A DNA stretch of 64,000 nt from Microvirga sp. VF16. GTDB taxonomy: Bacteria; Pseudomonadota; Alphaproteobacteria; Rhizobiales; Beijerinckiaceae. The stretch spans positions 5,291,501-5,355,500 of the forward strand of contig NZ_CP069354.1 of NCBI RefSeq assembly GCF_016864375.1, written 5' to 3'. This document shows, piece after piece, positions 59,213 to 64,000 of this stretch. The first letter of the stretch is position 1, and each line of letters begins with the position of its first letter. The translations under genes and the position numbers were made by a program. The notes beneath the pieces are model-generated. The model had not been told where the DNA came from. It saw nothing but the letters and a program-made list of their open reading frames with translations, and did not search any database.

Positions 59213-60601
59213 TCAAAGATGGTGTTGTGTAAGCGGAACAAGATTGCTCCAGTCGGGCTCGGCACCGCTGGCGAAACCTGGAGCAGACAAGAGCGAAGCG
59301 GTCGGGAGCGACCCGCGCTCGAAAGCGAGACCGATGCGGCCTCCTGCGTGCTGCCGGTAGAGATTGGGATGTGCGGCTACAAAGCGCTCCGCTTCCGCAT
59401 CCGATGCTGGGCCGAAACCCTCGACATAATGGTGTCCGTTGCGCTCGGCATGGGTCAGGCCGAGCGTCGCGACGAGTGTCGTGTCCTGCTGGATCCCAAG
59501 CCCTGCCTGGCACGTGAGATCCTCAGCGGAGATGAAGAACTGACCCGGCCTCGCCTCGCTCAAAGCCGAGACCCGGACGGCATTCAGGACGGACTTGTAG
59601 AACCCCTTGCAGGCTTTCGAGGATACGCCGCGATAACCCAGCTCGACCGCGCGCGGAAAGGCATCGTAATCGCCATCCGCCTCGTCGATGATGAACGGGA
59701 TCTCGCCGGCAAGATCGCCCAAAGGCGCCGCGAAGGTTCCCGCCCGGTCGAACGGCTGCTCGATATAGAGAAGATGCTCGCGGAAGGCGCGCAGCTCGCC
59801 ACCGCTCATCTCCTGAAGGAGAACCTGCAGACGCTCCGGGTCGTACTGCTCGTTGGCGTCAAGCGTTGCTCGATAGTCGGGAACGTGCCGCGACAGGAGA
59901 TCGTGGATCGCCTTCAGCCGCGCGATATCCGCGTCGACGTCGCCGCCGATCTTGATCTTGAAGAGTCTCAAATTCGCCAGCCGGATTTCATCTTCGAGGC
60001 CACCCGCCCCATCGAGAGAATCCAGCAGCCCGACCGTGTGCCGCAGCAGGACATCGCCGACCGGCCCAACGCCTGCGAGGAAGGACCGTATCCGCTCCTC
60101 ACTGAGATCCAGCGTCTGCCGCGCATCGATGCCGAAGATATTGCGCCGCAATCCCTCAGCGAAATTAAGTTTCAGCGCCTTGAGAACAGCGTCCGCAATC
60201 GCCTTGTCGACGAGCGCGGGCCCGAAGGAGGCAACGAGCCCCGGCAATCCAGAATCGGCAGCCCACATCTTCTGAGCTGCGAAGCCGCGCGCATGATGGC
60301 CGAAGGCGGTGTCCCAGTCCTTCGCCTCGGCATAGTTGCGCGCCGCCTCACCGAGGCTCGCTTTCAGATCTGCAATCGTATTCTGCGGCGACTTATCCGG
60401 ATTCTTGTCGAACCATTTCGGCATCATCATCTCGGCGGTGACGCCGGTCGCGACACCTGCTCCCTCCACCTCGACCTCAACCCGCAGGAACGCCTGCGGC
60501 GCCTCGTCGACGGTCACGAGGCCGAAGCGGAACGGCCGCGCGAAGCGCATCGGCCGCTCGAAGGTCTGGATGTCACGAATGCGAAGCCGGGCGCCTGACA
60601 T
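59213..60601 (-). CDS. Enolase-superfamily (mandelate racemase-like) enzyme
   Basis: A 462-residue member of the MR/MLE group, longer than the usual 370-400 by insertions in the capping region (residues about 60-150). The catalytic site reads FKIKIGG (KxK), TLDANEQY (first metal Asp), YIEQPF (second, Glu), IIDEADGD (third, Glu), and SSKACKGFYKS with the second-side lysine. Enzymes of this type abstract the alpha-proton of a carboxylate to racemise, dehydrate or cycloisomerise sugar acids. It begins the enzyme part of the operon, five bases after the ABC ATPase gene. A sugar-acid dehydratase is the favoured guess. Confidence 0.88.
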   Translation of the reverse strand: MSGARLRIRDIQTFERPMRFARPFRFGLVTVDEAPQAFLRVEVEVEGAGVATGVTAEMMMPKWFDKNPDKSPQNTIADLKASLGEAARNYAEAKDWDTAFGHHARGFAAQKMWAADSGLPGLVASFGPALVDKAIADAVLKALKLNFAEGLRRNIFGIDARQTLDLSEERIRSFLAGVGPVGDVLLRHTVGLLDSLDGAGGLEDEIRLANLRLFKIKIGGDVDADIARLKAIHDLLSRHVPDYRATLDANEQYDPERLQVLLQEMSGGELRAFREHLLYIEQPFDRAGTFAAPLGDLAGEIPFIIDEADGDYDAFPRAVELGYRGVSSKACKGFYKSVLNAVRVSALSEARPGQFFISAEDLTCQAGLGIQQDTTLVATLGLTHAERNGHHYVEGFGPASDAEAERFVAAHPNLYRQHAGGRIGLAFERGSLPTASLLSAPGFASGAEPDWSNLVPLTQHHL

Positions 60602-60606
60602 GGTCT

Positions 60607-61440
60607 TCAGTCCAGATGGCCGCGGGCATAGAAATGGCCGCGGATCCGTTGCGTGAGATCGACGAAGGTCGGGTGTCCCATGATCTCCAGATTGCGCGGA
60701 CGCGGTAGCGTCACGTCGTAGATCCCAGCAATCGTACCCGGCCGCTCCGACATGACGACCACGCGGTCCGCCAGGAACACCGCTTCGGGAATCGAATGGG
60801 TGATCAGCAGGATCGTCTTGCCGGTTTCGTGGTGAATGCGCTGAAGCTCAAGATTCATGCGCTCGCGCGTCATGGCATCGAGCGCTCCAAAGGGCTCGTC
60901 CATGAGGACGATCTTCGGATCGTGCACCAGTGCCCGGCAGATGGCGGTGCGCTGCTGCATGCCGCCGGAGAGCTGCCAGGGATATTTGTTCTGGAAATCC
61001 TCAAGCCCCGCCATGGAGAGGAGCTTTCGGGCGCGAGCAAGATGCGATTCCCGGTCGAGCTTGCGCACCTCGACCGGCATCATCACGTTGCGCAGAACCG
61101 AGCGCCAGGGCAGGAGCACCGGGCTCTGGAATACGATGCCCACGTCATCCGGCGGATCCTGCACGGGAACGCCGCCGATCCGAATCTCGCCATCGGTCGG
61201 CGGGATGAGGCCGGCCACCAGCTTCAACAGCGTGGACTTGCCGCATCCCGACGGCCCGACCACAGCAACGAACTCGCCTTCCGTGATGTCGAGATTGATC
61301 GGCCGCAGGGACGGCACGTCGCCGCCCCGCGTACGATAGGTTTTCGCAAGGTTGCGAATCTCGATCATGTTGCGAGGCGCGGACGCCTCGCTTTTCGGGA
61401 TGACACGCAGATGTGCCATGGCGTGTGCGGACCTGCTCAC
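60607..61440 (-). CDS. ABC transporter ATP-binding protein (SsuB/TauB/nitrate type)
   Basis: ATPase of a nitrate/sulfonate/taurine-type importer, 277 residues. Walker A GPSGCGKSTLLKLV, Q-loop IVFQSPVLLPWRSV, signature LSGGMQQRTAICRAL, Walker B IVLMDEPFGALD and switch LITHSIPEAVFLADRV are intact. The start is a GTG overlapping the TGA of the binding-protein gene (GTGA). An ATG at codon 8 or the MIEIRNLAKTYR methionine at codon 25 are alternatives. It is translationally coupled upstream and lies five bases before the enolase-type gene. Confidence 0.93.
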   Translation of the reverse strand: MSRSAHAMAHLRVIPKSEASAPRNMIEIRNLAKTYRTRGGDVPSLRPINLDITEGEFVAVVGPSGCGKSTLLKLVAGLIPPTDGEIRIGGVPVQDPPDDVGIVFQSPVLLPWRSVLRNVMMPVEVRKLDRESHLARARKLLSMAGLEDFQNKYPWQLSGGMQQRTAICRALVHDPKIVLMDEPFGALDAMTRERMNLELQRIHHETGKTILLITHSIPEAVFLADRVVVMSERPGTIAGIYDVTLPRPRNLEIMGHPTFVDLTQRIRGHFYARGHLD

Positions 61441-62444
61441 TGGGTTGCCTTCGGCAGGAAGTCGCGGCTGTAGAACTGCTTCGGGTCGTTCTTCGCCGCC
61501 GGATCGAGGCCGCCATATTCGATGAGCAGATTGACCGTCTCGGCCATGTTGGCATCCGAGACATTGAACGGACGCTGGCTCTTCGTCTCTTCCGTGCGGT
61601 AGAGCGGGATCGTCAGCTCGAAACCCTCCTGCAGCGTGTCGGGTTTTCCGGCCTTCGGCAGCGCCTTCAGCACGGCCTGCGTTGCTTCGGCAGGAGCCTT
61701 CTCCGCGCCCTCGATCGCCTTGGTAGTGGCATTCATGAAACGGCGCACGAGATCGGCCTTGTCCTTCAGAGTGTCCTTGTGCGCAATGATGCCGGAGGAG
61801 ACGAGGTTGACGCCGTAATCTGCGAACATGACCGGCGTAACGTTCTTGCCCGTCGCGTCCTTGATCTTCATGCTCTGATCCATGACGTAGCCGAGGAGCA
61901 CGTCGGCCTGGCCGTTGATGACGGCGTTCAGCTTCGTCTGCGCGTCGCCGGACACGATGCGCATCTCGCTTTCCTTCATGCCCGCCTTCTTCAGGAAGAG
62001 CGGCCAGATCTGCGACATGGAATCACCCGGGGTCGTTGCAACGATCTTGCCACGCAGATCCTCGGCCTTGCGGATATTCTTCTCGGAGAAGCCCATCACC
62101 GACATGGGGTTCTTCTGCAGCAGCACGCCGGGAGACATGACAGGAGCGCCCTTCACGGCCGCGCGGATCATGGTAGGAACGTCTGCATAGGCGAAGTCCA
62201 CCGTCTTGGCCGCCACCGCCTGGACCGTTACGGCCGAGCCGCGCCCTTCCTGGATTTCGAGATCGATGCCCTCAGCCGCGTAGAGGCCCTTTTCCTTGCC
62301 GTAGAAGAACGGCGCATGCTCGCCGTAGACATACCAATTCAGCATCAGCACGACCTTGTCCGCGGCCTGAGCCGGCAGCGACACGAAGGGCATGAGAGCG
62401 GTGGCTGCAAAGAGGGTAGCTTTCAGGAATGTACGTTTCTTCAT
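61437..62444 (-). CDS. NMT1/SsuA-like periplasmic substrate-binding protein
   Basis: The binding subunit for the adjacent ATPase and permease. A cleavable signal peptide occupies residues 1-27 (KATLFAATALMPFVSLPAQA). The mature part follows the NMT1/thiamine-pyrimidine-precursor pattern: VLMLNWYVYGEHAPFFYGKE, GLYAAEGIDLEIQEGRGSAV, AAKTVDFAYADVPTMIRAAV, VATTPGDSMSQIWPLFLKKA and GYVMDQSMKIKD. These proteins carry pyrimidines, riboflavin precursors, sulfonates, nitrate or aromatic acids; the ligand here is open. The operon enzymes point to a carboxylated carbon source rather than sulfur or nitrate. Confidence 0.9.
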   Translation of the reverse strand: MKKRTFLKATLFAATALMPFVSLPAQAADKVVLMLNWYVYGEHAPFFYGKEKGLYAAEGIDLEIQEGRGSAVTVQAVAAKTVDFAYADVPTMIRAAVKGAPVMSPGVLLQKNPMSVMGFSEKNIRKAEDLRGKIVATTPGDSMSQIWPLFLKKAGMKESEMRIVSGDAQTKLNAVINGQADVLLGYVMDQSMKIKDATGKNVTPVMFADYGVNLVSSGIIAHKDTLKDKADLVRRFMNATTKAIEGAEKAPAEATQAVLKALPKAGKPDTLQEGFELTIPLYRTEETKSQRPFNVSDANMAETVNLLIEYGGLDPAAKNDPKQFYSRDFLPKATQ

Positions 62445-62482
62445 GGACTTCCTCCGGTTGATGCTCCGCCCTTATGGTTTGT

Positions 62483-63289
62483 TTAGGCGGTTGCTGCGAA
62501 ATCGTGCCGCTGGCTGGCGTGCCACGGCACGGTGAAACGCTCGAGAAGATCGATGAGCCAGAAAAGGATGACGCTGATCATCGCCAGGATCACGAGGGCC
62601 GCGAACATGGTCGGCAGCTCGAAATTCCCGATGGAGCGCTGCAGCACGAAGCCGATGCCGGAATTGGCGCCGACGAATTCGCCGACGACCGCACCGACCA
62701 CGGCGAGCGTCACGGACACTTTCAGGCCCGCGAAGATCGCCGGCAATGCGTGCGGCAGGCTGACCATGTAGAAGGATTGCAGGCGCGACGCCTTCATGGA
62801 GCGCACGAGATCTCGCAGCTCGGGATCAAGCGACTTGAAGCCCTGGACTCCGGCGACCACCACGGGGAAGAAGCCGAGCAGGAAGGCCGAGATCACCTTT
62901 GGAGCCATGCCGAAGCCGAACCAGACTACGAAGAGAGGTGCGACCGCGACTTTGGGGATCGACTGCGAGAAGACGAGCAGCGGATAAACGTAGGACTCGA
63001 CCGTCCGAGATCCGGCAATCAGCATCGCAATCGGGATGCCGAAGAGGGCGGAAAGGATAAACCCGCCGAGCGTGGCCGTCGTGGTGGGAATGGCCTCCCT
63101 GAGCAGCATGCCGCCCTCGTTCCAGAAGGCCACCGCCACGTCCTTCGGCGGAGGGACCAGATAGGCCGGGATCGCGAAGATCCGCACGGTGAGATCCCAG
63201 AGCACGACCGTCAGAACGAGGAGCCCGAACGGCTTGATCCAGGCGGAATTCAGCAGATTTTGACTGGCGCGCGCGAGCTTCGACGTCAT
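62483..63289 (-). CDS. ABC transporter permease (SsuC/TauC type)
   Basis: An inner-membrane permease of 268 residues with six hydrophobic segments (LLVLTVVLWDLTVRIFAIPA, GGFILSALFGIPIAMLIAGS, YPLLVFSQSIPKVAVAPLFV and later ones). The EAA loop is RDLVRSMKASRLQSFYMVSLPHALPAIFAG in part (MKASRLQSFYMVSLPHALP), the usual contact with the ATPase. It is the first gene of the seven-gene operon, 38 bases before the binding-protein gene. A TetR-type gene and a palindromic site lie directly upstream. Confidence 0.93.
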   Translation of the reverse strand: MTSKLARASQNLLNSAWIKPFGLLVLTVVLWDLTVRIFAIPAYLVPPPKDVAVAFWNEGGMLLREAIPTTTATLGGFILSALFGIPIAMLIAGSRTVESYVYPLLVFSQSIPKVAVAPLFVVWFGFGMAPKVISAFLLGFFPVVVAGVQGFKSLDPELRDLVRSMKASRLQSFYMVSLPHALPAIFAGLKVSVTLAVVGAVVGEFVGANSGIGFVLQRSIGNFELPTMFAALVILAMISVILFWLIDLLERFTVPWHASQRHDFAATA

Positions 63290-63409
63290 GAAGCGTCTTC
63301 CTCAAGAGCGTTTCCAAAGGGTATGTCGGGGCGGCTTCAGCCGCTCTATGTAACTATCTGGTTAATTAGATGCCCGGTTGTCGGACATGTCAAGCGCCGT
63401 TTGAAAAAT
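63290..63409. promoter_or_regulatory. Upstream region of the transporter operon with candidate TetR operator
   Basis: TAAC-TATCTG-GTTA at 63351-63364 is an inverted repeat; its right half TGGTTAA resembles the TGGTCAA half-site of RutR-like TetR proteins. It lies between the TetR gene and the permease gene, both on the minus strand, about 60 bases upstream of the permease start, where it could block the operon promoter. Confidence 0.45.
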
Positions 63410-64000
63410 TCAGGCGCGCACGCCCGCCAGGACGAAGTCGACCACGTGGTCGATCCGCTCCTTCATGGCCGGCGCGGAGAGAAGCTCACGCCCGAAGGCC
63501 ACGGACAGGGTGTAGACGTTCGACAAGTAGAAGTAGCAGAGCCCGGCAATCGATACGTAAAGTTGAACCGGGTCGATGCCGGGGCGGATTGTCTCGGTCT
63601 TCTCGCCGCGCTTGAGAATGACACCGATCGTCTCGATCACCGGAGAGTTCATGGTGTGCACGCGCGTGGATTTCTTCAGGTGCTTGGCGCGGTGCTGATT
63701 CTCGGCGTTCAGGAGCATCATGAACTCCGGATACCGGACGAAATAATTCCAGGTGAAACGCACGAGCTCTTCCAGCGCCTGCAGGGGAGAAAGCTCCTCC
63801 AGGTGCAGCTCCCGTTCCGCGGCCCGGATATGGTCGTAGGCGGCCTCGAGGGTCGCGAGGAACAGCGCCTCCTTGCTCCCGTAATAGTAATAGAGCATGC
63901 GCTTGTTGGTGCGGGCAGCGTCGGCGATCTGGTCCACACGCGCCCCACCATAGCCATGGCCGGCGAATTCAGCCGTCGCCGCCTCGAGGATCCGCCTTTT
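63410..64000 (-). CDS. TetR/AcrR-family transcriptional regulator (5' partial)
   Basis: The frame is open to base 64000, and the sequence reads RRILEAATAEFAGHGYGGAR followed by VDQIADAARTNKRMLYYYYG then SKEALFLATLEAAYDHI. That is the complete TetR helix-turn-helix, so the GTG at 63937 is internal and only the first few codons are outside the window. The rest is an all-helical ligand-binding domain (LVRFTWNYFVRYPEFMMLLNAENQ, IDPVQLYVSIAGLCYFYLSN). It immediately precedes the SsuABC-type transporter operon on the same strand and is its likely regulator through the palindrome at 63351-63364. Confidence 0.93.
   Translation of the reverse strand, partial: KRRILEAATAEFAGHGYGGARVDQIADAARTNKRMLYYYYGSKEALFLATLEAAYDHIRAAERELHLEELSPLQALEELVRFTWNYFVRYPEFMMLLNAENQHRAKHLKKSTRVHTMNSPVIETIGVILKRGEKTETIRPGIDPVQLYVSIAGLCYFYLSNVYTLSVAFGRELLSAPAMKERIDHVVDFVLAGVRA

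Noticed and set aside
59219..60598. A 459-codon plus-strand frame opposite the enolase-type gene
   Set aside because: The minus-strand protein has a full enolase active site; the opposite frame is an artefact of GC-rich third positions.

Overview
The window is GC-rich, densely coded chromosomal DNA from an alphaproteobacterium of the order Hyphomicrobiales (Rhizobiales). Supporting signs are the minCDE order, an OxyR/catalase pair, glutathione-dependent formaldehyde genes, a PolA with an intact proofreading domain, and intergenic palindromes of the GAGCATCGGACCC / GCGCATCGT type. A Methylobacteriaceae genus such as Microvirga is a reasonable guess, but no rRNA or other phylogenetic marker is present to prove it.

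Layout. 1-9.5 kb holds the end of a membrane protein with a degenerate nuclease-like domain, minCDE, an orphan TAXI-type binding protein, a periplasmic coiled-coil protein, an XRE-cupin regulator with a GNAT enzyme, and a TauE-type exporter. 9.5-24 kb is mostly housekeeping and stress genes: a cysteine synthase divergent from a YeeE/TsuA-like sulfur importer, a membrane cyclase with a c-type haem motif, FrnE/DsbA, oxyR-katA, a metallo-hydrolase beside frmA-fghA (formaldehyde detoxification), a NudK-type Nudix enzyme, a stand-alone SIR2-domain protein and an AmpG-like permease. 23-28.6 kb is a xylose-type ABC importer with a D-xylose dehydrogenase-like SDR and a divergent ROK regulator. 28.6-40.7 kb holds two giant RTX proteins in opposite orientation around polA, a GNAT and a GST; one RTX protein is a complete multidomain secreted nuclease. 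40.9-44.3 kb holds a small coiled-coil gene, a class II amidotransferase, a 5'-truncated Na+/H+ antiporter remnant between two repeat elements, and an FAD oxidoreductase.

44.4-64 kb is a sugar and sugar-acid catabolic island. Its left half has a UgpC/MalK-type ATPase, uronate dehydrogenase, an SMP-30 lactonase, and a CUT1 importer (binding protein plus two permeases) that lacks its own ATPase. Its right half is one seven-gene minus-strand operon: an SsuABC/TauABC-type transporter, an enolase-superfamily enzyme, a Gfo/Idh/MocA dehydrogenase, a DUF993 (DHDPS-like) lyase and a TIM-barrel isomerase. It converges on a plus-strand pair (Gfo/Idh/MocA with a cysteine cluster, and an Ldh2-type dehydrogenase). 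Four Gfo/Idh/MocA oxidoreductases lie within about 14 kb. A TetR gene runs off the right edge. The right-hand operon is the best candidate for an undescribed pathway; its substrate cannot be read from sequence.

Two families of intergenic palindromes punctuate the window. One of them repeatedly sits directly on the stop codons of unrelated genes. I saw no insertion sequence, prophage, CRISPR array, tRNA or rRNA.
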